Part shown: positions 52,217-62,331 of the stretch, piece after piece
Layout: every line of letters starts with the position of its first letter
Position numbering within the stretch: the first letter of the stretch is position 1
DNA from: Flectonema sp. DT1601
Taxonomy: Eukaryota > Euglenozoa > Diplonemea > Diplonemida > Diplonemidae
Direction: 5' to 3'
Length of the DNA stretch: 64,000 nucleotides
Assembly (NCBI GenBank): GCA_964019425.1
Contig: OZ025802.1
Span: 682,001 to 746,000, forward strand
Translations under genes and position numbers: made by a program
Notes under the pieces: model-generated
The model's database searches: none
What the model was told of the DNA's origin: nothing
What the model saw: only the letters and a program-made list of their open reading frames with translations

Positions 52217-53451
52217 TTTCGCTACATGATTTTGTGTATTTATAAAAAGTAGAATAGCCTGTTAAGAAAAAGAATACATTTTTTTTTTTTTTTTTAAAAA
52301 CACGAAACAAAAACATATATAATTCAGAAAATTATATATAAATGGGTTCATAAAATACAATTATTATCATGCGTCACTTGCTACAATAAAACTTACCCCA
52401 CCTTTTTTTTTTTTTTTATATATTTTTTTATTTTTTATATTTTTTTTTTCGGATTTCACAAACAAAGATAACAAAACCATAATGAAAAAAAGGCACTTTT
52501 TAGTACCATAACAAAGAAGAAAAAACAAACATAAAAATCCAGAACTGGTTTTTAAAAAATTTTAAATTGATCATCCAGAAAGGAGAGGCGTTCTGTCTAT
52601 ATTCTGAACTAGAGTTCTGACGTAGATGCACGTTGTCGACCGAATAAAAAAAAATAGAAAAAAAACAACCCCAACCCAACTACAGGGTAGAGACCATATA
52701 CAATACCATGTCAATCTACCACCAGCGCAGTTGGATGGGGGGTGTGACTTAGATTTTATTGTTAACATGGATATTCTCATGTTGTTATAAAAAGTCCTAT
52801 CACGTATGTAACAGCGAAGAAAACCCTCTTCTTTTTATTGAGGTCAGATAGAAAGGCCACAACAACGAAGTCTCTTCTCAACACAACACGATGATCTATT
52901 CAAATTAGTGAAATTATCACCAGAGTACGTAAACTCTGAATTATGAAGTTTTTGGTTTAGTTTTTTTTTTTTTTTTTGAAAATATAACAAAAGAGTTTTT
53001 TTTTTAAAGGAAGGGGGGGAGAATGCAAATGTTTTGAACAAACGACACATGTTGGAGAGCTATATATAACAGGTCGGCGTTTTTCAATTCTATTTATTAA
53101 TTATATCAGGAAGAAATGATTGTAGCACCCATCCGATCACTGCGACTATCAACTCCACAGTCTCACAGCAATTGGAGCAACTGGTAGGGTTCAGAGAAGG
53201 TGCTACTCCGTCACCGTTGTTGTTGTTTTTTTCTTTCTTTCTCATGCCAAGCTCCCTACGAGACATTTTCTCGTAGGTAGCCAACAACCGATAGATTATG
53301 TAAGTAACGTATCCGAAAAACGATAAACTTTCTGTAACGAAAAATGAGGGGGGTTAACTGTTTGATTTTGTACGTAAAATACCCGCAAACCCGCAAAATG
53401 AGGGGGGGAAAAAAAGAAGCGCTGCGTTTATATTAGCGTTCGATGAAAGAT
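52217..53451. other. Spacer between the two channel genes
   Basis: Holds a candidate leader intron of the polycystin gene (donor GTAAGT at 52396, acceptor AACAG at 52259) and a possible small ORF at 53090-53266. T runs lie at 52280-52295, 52404-52417 and 52961-52977. Confidence 0.45.
53090..53266 (-). CDS. Possible small tail-anchored protein, 58 residues
   Basis: Begins MSRRELGMRKKEKNNNNGDG at a GAGAAAATG context and ends with a single hydrophobic helix (TVELIVAVIGWVLQSFLPDI). The basic N-terminus and C-terminal helix suit a tail-anchored membrane protein, and the frame is open a few codons further upstream. Its small size means chance is possible; no family recognised. Same strand as its neighbours. 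Confidence 0.3.
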   Translation of the reverse strand: MSRRELGMRKKEKNNNNGDGVAPSLNPTSCSNCCETVELIVAVIGWVLQSFLPDIINK

Positions 53452-56146
53452 TTACCTTCGCAGCCGTGGGAGACTATGGTTGAGGATATTAGTTCCTGTT
53501 TTTTTTTTTTTTTTTTTTTTTTTCCTCAACTTTTCTATTACCGTATCCAAGAAACACTTCTAATGACATACCTCCAGCAAGCTGACGCATTGCATCTTCG
53601 ATTCCTTGAAGGCGATCAGAGAGAGAATCAATAGCTTGAGTTTGAGTTCGTTGTTGTAGAGACATCGCCATGATCTTTGCATGAACAGCTGATAATTTAT
53701 CAGACTGTGTTAAAGGACTAATTGGATCTTCTGTTCTATTTAAACTCGCAACCGACGGAGATGGTGAAATACATCTAAACGGAGATGGTGATCTCCTCTG
53801 AGGTTGTGGTGGTACTTGTGAAAGACTATTCTGCTCTGCTAACATAACGTCTGGTGTTGTTAACATAGTTTGTTGAAATGTTTGAGAAGATTGAGGAACA
53901 GGTTGTGGTTTTAATGATTGAACAGTCTCAGCTATTTCTGTTAGCAGTCCGATCATCTGAGTGTCAACAATTCCTTTTCTTTGATCTCCTCTTACAACAG
54001 AATCGAATATCTTTTGTGAAGTACTCACATTTTGTAAATCTTTTCTAGTTCTGCTTCCTTCAGAATCATGGATTTCATTCTTAAGTCTGGCTAACAGCGT
54101 TGACATTGTTTTTAGTCTTGTCCATAATTTCTTCATTTCTCGACCTTGACGCTGAACTAATGAATGAGTTCTGGATACCATGTGATCTCTGTCAGCAACA
54201 GAATTCCCTCCAACTTCCAACATTCTAAGACGGGCTTGTTTCGATAAAACTACAGCTCTGACAGTTTCTAGTTCCAAAAGAGACATGATTCCCTTCTTTC
54301 CAGCAACATAATCGTACCATATTCCATTCTTTACAGCCTTTTGTCTATCTCTATGATATAATTGACATAGTCTGAGTGAAGTCATATATCTGATCTTCGC
54401 AGACTCAAGTCTTTCAATATATTTTAATACTTCAGTATCGACTGGGGTAGGTTGGTATTTAACTGTGAGGATCGCTGCGAATAAATTTGTTATTATAACT
54501 CCGACTACGGCACCCATGACAGTGAGAGCCTTACCGAGATTTGTAACCGGAGCTATATCACCGTAACCGACAGTGGTGAACGTCACAAACGTGAAATAAA
54601 CTGAATTGTGAAACGTGTCAAACGACTCAGGCTGTGCCTCTCGTTCCGCAAAATATATAAGCAATGCACAAGTCAATAACGCAAGCAACATAACGATGGA
54701 GAAAAAAGTAAATGTATGACGAACTAATGTTGTCCTGATTGCAGTATGCCATCCTATCTCTGCCTCAATAAATCTGCCATTTAAATGTTTTTGATTAACA
54801 ATATCAAATCTATATCTGTAGCCAGGAGTGTTTAGGGCGTATGCTCTGAGAGTTGTGTACAGTCTGAGGACCGTTACACAAATTATATGTAAACCCCATC
54901 GTGAATGAGAATAATATGGAACAGGATAGATCAAGTGAATCGTCACTTCAATGAGAAGAGGTACCAGTCTTCCTCTGACGGTTACATCACTCCAACCACG
55001 TTCACCACCAATAAATGAAATGTTTGGGTTGCGAGATTTATCAAATCGAAGAGCAACCAAGTGGAATCTTATTATTAAAATAACAGTTAGAAGTGTTGTT
55101 GTTGATCCAAAGAATTGAAGAGGGACTTGAGCAGGTGAGGCATCACCTCCTGAGTCATTTCTTGTCAATGAAAGTAAAAACATCGCAGAAACAAGTCCTA
55201 CCGAACTAACAACTGCGATAGCTATGCTTTGAGTGCGAAGACTCTCGTCTCTATCGATGTCTTCTGTTTCATGTCCACATGATCTTCCTCTTCCAACAGC
55301 TCTGTGAAGATGTTGTTTAGTTCGAAGTTTTCCTTCCTTATCATGAAATCTTCCCAACGGTGGTGACCACATCGGTCCTAAGTCACGTTGACTATCTCTC
55401 AAAGTCTCACCACTAAAAGTATTAAAAGTCATATCATTTATTGATCTCATAAAAGTTAAATCACTCATAGCGGGTGAACCTCTGTCTGTTACAATTCTCG
55501 CTTTTTTTACCGAACCTCTTGAACACATACTACTTCTTCCAGCACCAAGTAAGTTCATAGCAGGTGGTGATCCAGGATCCAAATGATTTGATGATCCCCT
55601 TGGAGATCCTGTCAGTCTTAATTCAGTAACACTATCGTCATTTGATTGATCTGTAGTCTCTTTTCTAGCTAGTCTGATAGGTTGTGGTATTTCACATATC
55701 TTTCCTCCGTTTAAAGGAGCTGTCGTTGGTGTTAGTTTTGGAGTTGCTGAAGGTGTCACTGGAGTGACTTGTAGAATGGGCATCGTTGGAAGGTTCTCAC
55801 CGAATGAACTTTGACTATATCTTGGTCCTAGACGGTGAAATAATGGAAGTGTTTCTCTAGATTTAAACGGGGATATTTCTAATTGCGGTGGTGTCATTGC
55901 TGGCGAAGAATCATTTGTAGTAACTCCCGAATCCCTAATATTCCCGGCTGTTAACTTTATCGGGTCCATTCCATCCATCACAGTAGCTCCACCCTCACCA
56001 TCAACATTCAGCACGGTACACTTCTGCCATTCTCCGTGTATTTTCCCTTCAATATTACTACCCTTCTGAAGCCATCCATGGCCAGTGCTATTTCTCCATG
56101 CTTCTATACTGCCTCTTCGTTCTACGTAATTGCCATCACTAGTCAT
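53452..56146 (-). CDS. SK-like (small-conductance type) K+ channel, two exons
   Basis: Exon 1 is 53572-56146, exon 2 is 53452-53495, total 872 residues. The N-terminal 70 residues hold a small beta-rich module (GSNIEGKIHGEWQKCTVLN, TAGNI). A Ser/Pro-rich linker runs to about 300. Six transmembrane helices lie between 305 and 565: S3 IEVTIHLIYPVPYY and S4 VLRLYTTLRAYAL closely follow SK channels and lack a full voltage-sensor arginine ladder. The filter TVGYGD is at 525-530. After S6 a helical region (570-720) could be the calmodulin-binding part, followed by a Gln/Pro-rich tail. Without splicing the frame continues 27 residues into poly-Lys. Splicing of a 76-bp intron gives a different short C-terminus. 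The channel is likely opened by Ca2+, inferred from family. Confidence 0.88.
53496..53571 (-). other. Probable spliceosomal intron (76 bp) near the end of the K+ channel gene
   Basis: Opens GTATGTC and closes with an A run ending in CAG, with no pyrimidine tract. The same unusual A-rich acceptor is seen in the Rho gene. The join yields a short C-terminal tail and a stop at 53452-53454. Confidence 0.55.
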
Positions 56147-56892
56147 TTAAAGGAGACGTCATTATCTTAAAAGGGGGAGGGAGGGCAGACCTATCTAGAG
56201 TGGGGGTTGTTTCGATGATTTAATTAAACTTTTTATTGATACATAAATAATAATAATCTTTCTCGTTGTTGTTGTTGTTGTTTTTTTTTTTTTTTTTAAA
56301 CCAGTTCATTTTTTTAGTTACCTGAATTGAAGAGAGAAAAAAAAAACTCAAGTGATGTAGTAATCAGAATTGATCGTTTTCCTTTTCTTGAATCCAATGA
56401 TGTATAAAGAGGGTGAAAAAAAAAAAAAAAGAAAAAATAGTTATGAAATCCATAAGAGAAAAAAAGAAGGGGGGGAAAAAGAAAAACTAGCAAGATAAAG
56501 CGCCCTTAGATCTGTCACAGATAACATCGGGTTTAACGCTTTTTTGTTTATTGCAATAAAATATTTAATAAAGAAAAAAAAAAAAAAATGATTGCTATGA
56601 AGCCATGGGGAAACAATAAAAATAAAAAATTCAAGAAATTCAAAAAGATGAAAAAACTTTGATAAAACAAAAAAGGGGTTCGCGTGCGCGGGAATGAAAA
56701 AAAAAAAAACAAATATAACGCCAACAAGCGTGGTTTTGACTTTTTTTTTTTTTTTTTTTTTTTTTTTCCTTTTTTTTTTTCCCCTCCCCACTTGCACTCT
56801 CCACTATTTTTTTTATACTGACCCAAAGCATGGCAGAGATCGGACCCCAACACTTAGTTTGGTAAAGATGCATTTGGGTAACTACTTTACAT
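56147..56892. other. Intergenic spacer with long T and A runs
   Basis: T runs at 56280-56297 and 56741-56767, A runs near 56417-56430 and 56575-56588. Nothing recognised. Confidence 0.5.
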
Positions 56893-59013
56893 TTACTCCT
56901 TCTTCTCAAGGGAAACTGGTTCCGGAGTAGTGGCAAGAGCCTCTCCAATTAAACCAGTAATTCTAGTAAGGATGGATCTTGGGTCTTCCAAAAGGTTAGC
57001 TGAGATCAAAGCGTTATCGAATAACTGCTCAGATACCATTCTGGCCAATTCAGAAGACTTATCATCTCCGTTGACGACAGAAATGGTGTACAACTTTCTG
57101 ATGATTTCGTGCTTTGGGTTGACCTGAAGGTGGTACTTAACGGCTTCAGCACCTTCCTGACCAGCAATACCGTGAGTCTTCATAAACTTTTGCATTGACG
57201 CCTGTTCGTGATCAGTGATTAAAACAGGTGATGAAGTAAGTCTGCTTGAAACCTTAACACTCTGAACCTTTGTTGAAAGAGTTCTCTGTAAGTAGTCAAC
57301 AAGCTGTTCACCCTGTTCCTTGGTAAGCTCAGATTTCATCATATCAGCGAGTTCCTCTTTTTCAGAGTTCTTACCTTCGTCTTCAGTTGGGTCAGATGAC
57401 TCACAAGATACTAACTTGTGTTTCTTGTACATATCAAGATGGGTCATAACAATGTGATCAGCTGGGTGAGTCATAAATACGACTTCAATACCCTTTGCTT
57501 TAAATGCTTCATAGTAAGGAGACGCAAGACCAGTGTCACGGTTAGTAGTCTGAAGGTAGTAAATGTTGGTCTGGTTCTCAGGCATTCTCGCAATGTACTC
57601 ATCAAGTGAAACAGACTGACGAGTATCAGTACAGGCACTGCTGTTGTATCTTAAAAGACGAGCAAGATCAGTCTTGTTGATGGCGTCAGTGCAGACTCCT
57701 TCCTTCAAGAATTGACCAAAGTAGTCAAAGAACTGAGTGTACTGTTCTGAGTCTCTGACAGACTCATCGTGAAGCCATTTCAAGATCTTCTTTGTAATTA
57801 CTGAGCTCAACTTTCTCAACAAAGCACTGTCCTGAGCAGATTCTCTGCTCAAGTTAAGTGGAATGTCTTCACTGTCGACAACTCCCTTAACGAAACGAAG
57901 GTAGTCTGGTACAAGGGAACGGCACTTTGCCTGAATTAAAACCTTTCTACAATACAATGAAAGACCTGGTTCCATTCTTTGAAGGTTCATTCTCTCAGTG
58001 TGAGTGTTTGGTACGTACATAAGTGCGTTGATGTTAAGTGGGCAGTCAACTGAGTAGTGAAGCTTGAAACGAGGTGCGTCGTAGGCGTTGGCAATGAACT
58101 TGTAGAACTCAGTGTGTTCATCCTGGGTAACTTCATCACGAGGTTTCATCCATAAAGCTTCAACAGTGTTGATACGAGAACCGTTGAGGTAGATTTCGTA
58201 GGCTACGAAGTTGGAATACTTTTTGATGATTCTTTCGATAACAGTTTGAGCGCAGAAAGCAACTTCAGTTTCCTTAACATCGCAAACAATCTTAGTTCCC
58301 TTCTCAAGACCATCACACTCATGAATTGAGTACTTTCCGGCTCCCTCAGATTCCCAGCACCAACCGGTGGAACCCTTTTCAGCAGAGCGAGAGTAAACCT
58401 TAATAGACTTTGAGATCATGAAAGCCGAGTAGAATCCAACACCAAACTGACCAATAATACTGTCAGCAGCACTGCTTCCCTCTTGTAACTCCTTAACGAA
58501 GTTCTTTGATCCTGAGAAGCAAATGTTACCAATGTGTTTAGTCAATTCTTCTTTAGTCATACCAACACCAGTGTCTTGGATTGTGAACTGTCTAGTATCA
58601 CTGTTTACGTCAACTCTAATACATGGAGGTTGATCATCAGCTTCTGGTGACCACTGGTCTGGTTTAGTAATTTCATTGTGACGTCTCTTCTCAAGAGCAT
58701 CAGATGCGTTGGAGATCAATTCTCTGACGAAGATTTCCTTGTCAGTGTAGACTGAACGGATCACAATGTCGAGAAGTTGTTGGGTCTCAGCTTGAAATTC
58801 GAAGTTCTCACCTTCTCCGACAATCTTTTCGTTTGAAACAACCGGAGTCTTTTCTACCTCTTCTTCAACAACATCATCTTCAGCACTCTTAGCGCACCAT
58901 CTCTTTTGAAGGAGTGCTTCATGTCTGGTTGGTCTCACCAGAGTCGAGGATGAACTCAAACTGCTGTGAGCAGCTCCTCTGAGAGCCACGCGAGCCATCA
59001 TCGATCTCATCAT
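56893..59013 (-). CDS. TRAP1: Mitochondrial Hsp90 chaperone TRAP1
   Basis: 706 residues from the ATG at 59011-59013. Residues 1-38 are Arg/Ser/Ala-rich without acids, a mitochondrial presequence. The ATPase domain has VRELISNASDALEKRR (Mg2+ and water-activating Glu/Asn), DTGVGM and GQFGVGFYSAFM loops. The middle domain has the catalytic Arg region (DIPLNLSRESAQD) and the C-terminal dimerisation domain follows. The lack of the charged linker and MEEVD tail places it in the TRAP1 rather than the cytosolic group. It folds clients in the mitochondrial matrix. The frame extends 33 codons further upstream through a CACCTCAG acceptor, so I use the internal start. Confidence 0.93.
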   Translation of the reverse strand: MMRSMMARVALRGAAHSSLSSSSTLVRPTRHEALLQKRWCAKSAEDDVVEEEVEKTPVVSNEKIVGEGENFEFQAETQQLLDIVIRSVYTDKEIFVRELISNASDALEKRRHNEITKPDQWSPEADDQPPCIRVDVNSDTRQFTIQDTGVGMTKEELTKHIGNICFSGSKNFVKELQEGSSAADSIIGQFGVGFYSAFMISKSIKVYSRSAEKGSTGWCWESEGAGKYSIHECDGLEKGTKIVCDVKETEVAFCAQTVIERIIKKYSNFVAYEIYLNGSRINTVEALWMKPRDEVTQDEHTEFYKFIANAYDAPRFKLHYSVDCPLNINALMYVPNTHTERMNLQRMEPGLSLYCRKVLIQAKCRSLVPDYLRFVKGVVDSEDIPLNLSRESAQDSALLRKLSSVITKKILKWLHDESVRDSEQYTQFFDYFGQFLKEGVCTDAINKTDLARLLRYNSSACTDTRQSVSLDEYIARMPENQTNIYYLQTTNRDTGLASPYYEAFKAKGIEVVFMTHPADHIVMTHLDMYKKHKLVSCESSDPTEDEGKNSEKEELADMMKSELTKEQGEQLVDYLQRTLSTKVQSVKVSSRLTSSPVLITDHEQASMQKFMKTHGIAGQEGAEAVKYHLQVNPKHEIIRKLYTISVVNGDDKSSELARMVSEQLFDNALISANLLEDPRSILTRITGLIGEALATTPEPVSLEKKE

Positions 59014-59561
59014 CTTATTGAAATGATCAAAGCAACTGAGGTGGAAAAATAAAATTATGAACACCACAATAAGTAATATCCTGTTCTCATTGACATTCGT
59101 TAACCATCGCATTGCATGAATTTGAATGGAGCAAATGTGTTCGACGAGTCTATTTGTTTTTTCTTTTTCTTTTTTTTTTTCTCAATAAATACTCTGGCGG
59201 CCCACCAGCACGGGTGCAAGCAGGCAATTATTGAGGGCCAGAATAAGGAAATAGTACCAAAACACATCTCTACGGAAAACTACAAGTTTTTTTTTTTTTT
59301 TTTTTTTCTTTCTTTCTTTTGATTATTTTTCGTTCTGTCTGTCTGCTTTTATGTTGTTTTAATATTATTTTCCGTTCTTATGCTTTTTATTCCTCTCTCT
59401 CTCTCTTTTACACGTAGTCAATCTCATGTTTTACGGGGCTATCCAGTGCGTGATAGACAGCACTGGGCCAACAAAACAAGTAAACGAGTACAACATGTCA
59501 AAAAGGTAACTAAATATCTTACTGAGGACTTACATCTCTGAAAAGGAAAACTAAAATAACA

Positions 59562-59620
59562 AATACCGCTGGAAGTCACGTGAACATAGTAGAGCATCTC
59601 TTGCCTATGCTAACGCTATA
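59562..59620. repeat. Dispersed small element, copy 2
   Basis: Partner of 29529-29590 (see there). The inner stem differs in sequence (AGAG-CAT-CTCT) but keeps its position inside CATAG/CTATG, which looks like compensatory change. Confidence 0.6.
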
Positions 59621-59797
59621 TTATAATAAATTAAAAAAGTTGTGAGTGAGCAGTAATTTCTGGTGCGACAATACTGCAAAGCGGTTTTTTTTTTTACGTT
59701 GGTGGTAGTCAGTCAGAGAGCATCACATGATTATAAAAAGGTGATGGTTCGACAATGTAGAAATTGTAATAAAACTTTTTTTAAAAATAAATAAAAA

Positions 59798-59926
59798 ACC
59801 ATTCAGATAAGCAGCCTTATATTTTGTTGATTGCAGCTAGTGTTACTGGCGCACAGGGAAATAGATAACATGACATAATAAATAACGGCTCTTAATCCGA
59901 ATAGTTTCTTCTCCGACTTTGTCGGT

Positions 59927-59927
<1 letters not shown>
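59798..59927. repeat. Dispersed hairpin element, copy B
   Basis: CATTCAGATAAGCAGCCTTAT at the start; AATAGTTTCTTCTCCGAC-TTT-GTCGG at the end, directly followed by GC and 37 A. Matches copy A at both ends and copy C through the middle (TACTGGC-C-CA-GG...ATGACATA-TAAATAA). Confidence 0.65.
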
Positions 59928-59970
<43 letters not shown>

Positions 59971-60553
59971 AAAAATAAATAATAAGGTTTAGGGAATGAA
60001 AACGAAATTTAAAAAAGCAATAATAAACAGCAATGTAATCAAAAAAAAAAAAAAAAAAAACTTCTTTTTTGTCTTTTGGGGATCGAAAAACAAAATTCCC
60101 CAATCATGAATACAAGTCCTACTGGAACCCTTCAGAAGGAACCACCGATGAACGTTTTTTTCCATGAACATCTTTTTTTTTTTTTTTTTTTTTTTTTTTA
60201 GCATTCTGTTACAGTACACATCAAAGAATCGAAAAGAAAAGAAAATAATTTATTCACAAGTAATAATAAATACACGCAATTCATTTTTTATTTTTATTTT
60301 TATTTTTATTTCAATTTTTGTCAAAAAGCAGCAAGTGGAGGCTAGATAGGATCACATGCGCAAGTCAGTCGTTTTATCAATACCTCGTTATATGAAGAGA
60401 TTATCGATGTTTCTTTTTTTTTTTTTTTTTTTTTTCCTCGTTTCTGTTTCTCAAATCACTTATATACTAAAAAACCCCTTTCTTAGATTATTTTTTTTTT
60501 TTTTTGTAAAACTATGTACAAACTGGGCAGCATCATAACGTAACATATGCTGT

Positions 60554-60691
60554 GGATACAGTGCAATGGTGATATCAAAAACACTCAGAAAAAGCCTTTT
60601 ACGACAATAGTACTGGCACGTAGGAAGTAATACTGACATAGTAAATAAAGGTTCTTATTCCGAATTGTTTTATTTCTCCGACTTCGTTGGT
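60554..60691. repeat. Dispersed hairpin element, copy C
   Basis: Core 60581-60691: CACTCAGAAAAAGCC at the start, CTCCGAC-TTC-GTTGG at the end, where a G-U pair keeps the hairpin. It also has an upstream block (GGATACAGTG, ATGGTGAT at 60554-60573) that recurs at 17999-18020 with AGCCTTTTA at similar spacing. Confidence 0.6.
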
Positions 60692-60820
60692 GTGTGTGGG
60701 GTGTGTGGGAGAAAAAAGAAAAAAAAGAGAAAAAAAGAAGTTTGAGGAGGACAAGATCAACGCAGTCCATCGTACCATGAAAAATAGTAACATTTTAAAG
60801 TCTGCAAAAAAAATTGTTTA

Positions 60821-60855
<35 letters not shown>

Positions 60856-61235
60856 TTTGCTTTGTGGAAAAGAAAAAATAAAAAAATCATAACAAAACAA
60901 AACCAACTGAGAGGAAGCCCCCTCAACAAGATCTATATCAAGGCATTGCGCTTAATAAAAAGAATCTTGACAACGGGGGTAATGAGAGAAGATGAGAATG
61001 ACTACTCAGAAAGCACTAAGAGATCTTCTTACAGTTTTTTTTTAAACTGATCAACGTGAAAGTGAATGCGTCATTCGGCATTTCCCAAGTGACTTTTTTT
61101 TCAACGGAACTTAAGTTTCTCAGTAACCAGGAGGAATACCATCCCCGGTATGCTTTTTGGTTGACTCCCGCGATCAAGTCACTTGTTCATTCTTCACACT
61201 ATTAAGGTGTAAATACTCCAGACTTCTCGTCAATA

Positions 61236-62069
61236 CTACGCAACTGTACAACATTGCTCAGTGTTCTTTGATTTCCGTTCAAGTTTTGTCTGTTTTTTTT
61301 TTTTTTTTAATTTGTTAATTACGCATTTACAAAAAAAAGTGTGATGAGCGAAAACATTATATAAATTCTGCTGTTCTGTAAAACACCGTCTTTTTTTTTT
61401 TCTTTTTGTCCCTTCATCAGTTTTAGTAGTAGTTCTTATCAAAATAATTAAACTCAATCGGGAGTAGAGCAATAAGATGATTTTACATACTTTTCGTTGC
61501 GAATAGATGTGAGCTTCCTGTGCAGCTGCTTTAATAGCAGCGGTGACTGACGCTTTAAATGTTTGTTCGCCTTCAGCATCTTGCATTGCAGAACACTCAA
61601 CATAGTTGAGTGCTAAGCGCTCAGCTACTTCACGTCCTTGAGACTCATCGACTAGGGTTTTTCCTTCAACGCGTAGGGCTTCTTTGCGAGGTTCACTTTC
61701 TCGTAAATCTGTTTTCATACCGCACATTAAGATTGGAATATTTTTATGTTTTTGTTGTTCTTTTAATTCTGCCATCCAAACATTTTCTAAATTAACAAGA
61801 CTTTCCTTATTATCGACAGCGTAACACAACAAGAAACAATCAGCCGTTTCGTAAGACAGTTTTCTTATGTGCTTAAATTCCTCCTGTCCAGCAGTATCTA
61901 GCAAGACTAAATTCACTAATGTAGAACTATCGACAAACTCTCTTGCTTTGTAAACATCAATATACAAAGTCATGTCATAATCTTGTTTATAATTTCCATC
62001 TAAATACTTTTGTAGTAGTGTAGTCTTACCAACCGTTGGGTCGCCTACGATTACTATGTTGAGGTTCAT
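61236..62069 (-). CDS. Rho/Rac-family small GTPase with CaaX tail (two exons)
   Basis: Exon 1 is 61491-62069, exon 2 is 61236-61289, total 210 residues. P-loop GDPTVGKT at 8-15, G3 DTAGQEEF, G4 degenerate (GMKTDL in place of TKxDL), G5 ECSA. The Rho insert is short (RVEGKTLVDESQGREVAE). The switch I region (YDMTLYIDVYKAREF) is diverged from classical Rho/Rac. Splicing of a 201-bp stop-free intron brings the polybasic KLERKSKN and the prenylation box CTVA directly after SQRK, as a Rho protein should end. The unspliced frame would instead insert 67 residues. It probably acts at membranes in actin or polarity control. Start context AATAAAATG. Confidence 0.88.
   Translation of the reverse strand: MNLNIVIVGDPTVGKTTLLQKYLDGNYKQDYDMTLYIDVYKAREFVDSSTLVNLVLLDTAGQEEFKHIRKLSYETADCFLLCYAVDNKESLVNLENVWMAELKEQQKHKNIPILMCGMKTDLRESEPRKEALRVEGKTLVDESQGREVAERLALNYVECSAMQDAEGEQTFKASVTAAIKAAAQEAHIYSQRKVCKIILLLYSRLSLIILIRTTTKTDEGTKRKKKRRCFTEQQNLYNVFAHHTFFCKCVINKLKKKKKQTKLERKSKNTEQCCTVA
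61290..61490 (-). other. Spliceosomal intron (201 bp, stop-free, in frame) of the Rho gene
   Basis: Opens GTATGTAAAA and closes with an A run ending in CAG. Length is a multiple of three with no stop. Removing it gives a polybasic CaaX C-terminus. Confidence 0.75.
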
Positions 62070-62110
62070 TTTATTTTTATTTTATTTTTTAGTACCCTGT
62101 TTCGCGGAAT

Positions 62111-62141
<31 letters not shown>

Positions 62142-62331
62142 GACCTCTCAAAATGTAACTATTAAAGAGCAGGGATAGTGTTTTTTTTTTTTTTTTTTTT
62201 TTTCAAAAATCTAATAAAATGCAAGTACACTATAATTAGAAAAAAAAAAAAAATAAATAAAGAAACAAACAAAGAAATCGTAAAAAAATTATAAATTATA
62301 AAATATAAAATGGAGCCGACGACTTCCAGGG
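62070..62331. other. Short spacer with two T runs
   Basis: T runs at 62114-62140 and 62181-62203 and an A-rich block near the 3' end of the MINDY gene. Nothing else recognised. Confidence 0.5.

Larger units (their letters stand above)
59014..61235. other. Gene-free stretch, 2.2 kb, rich in dispersed elements
   Basis: Holds the second small element (59562-59620), dispersed element copies B (59798-59927) and C (60581-60691), and the longest homopolymer of the window, 37 A at 59929-59965. T runs lie at 59287-59307, 60173-60199, 60415-60435 and 60823-60854. No credible gene. Confidence 0.5.

Noticed and set aside
60581-60620. U5 snRNA loop-like sequence (GCCTTTTAC) in element copy C
   Set aside because: The flanking bases do not pair to form the U5 stem, and copies A and B change the motif to GCCTTATA.
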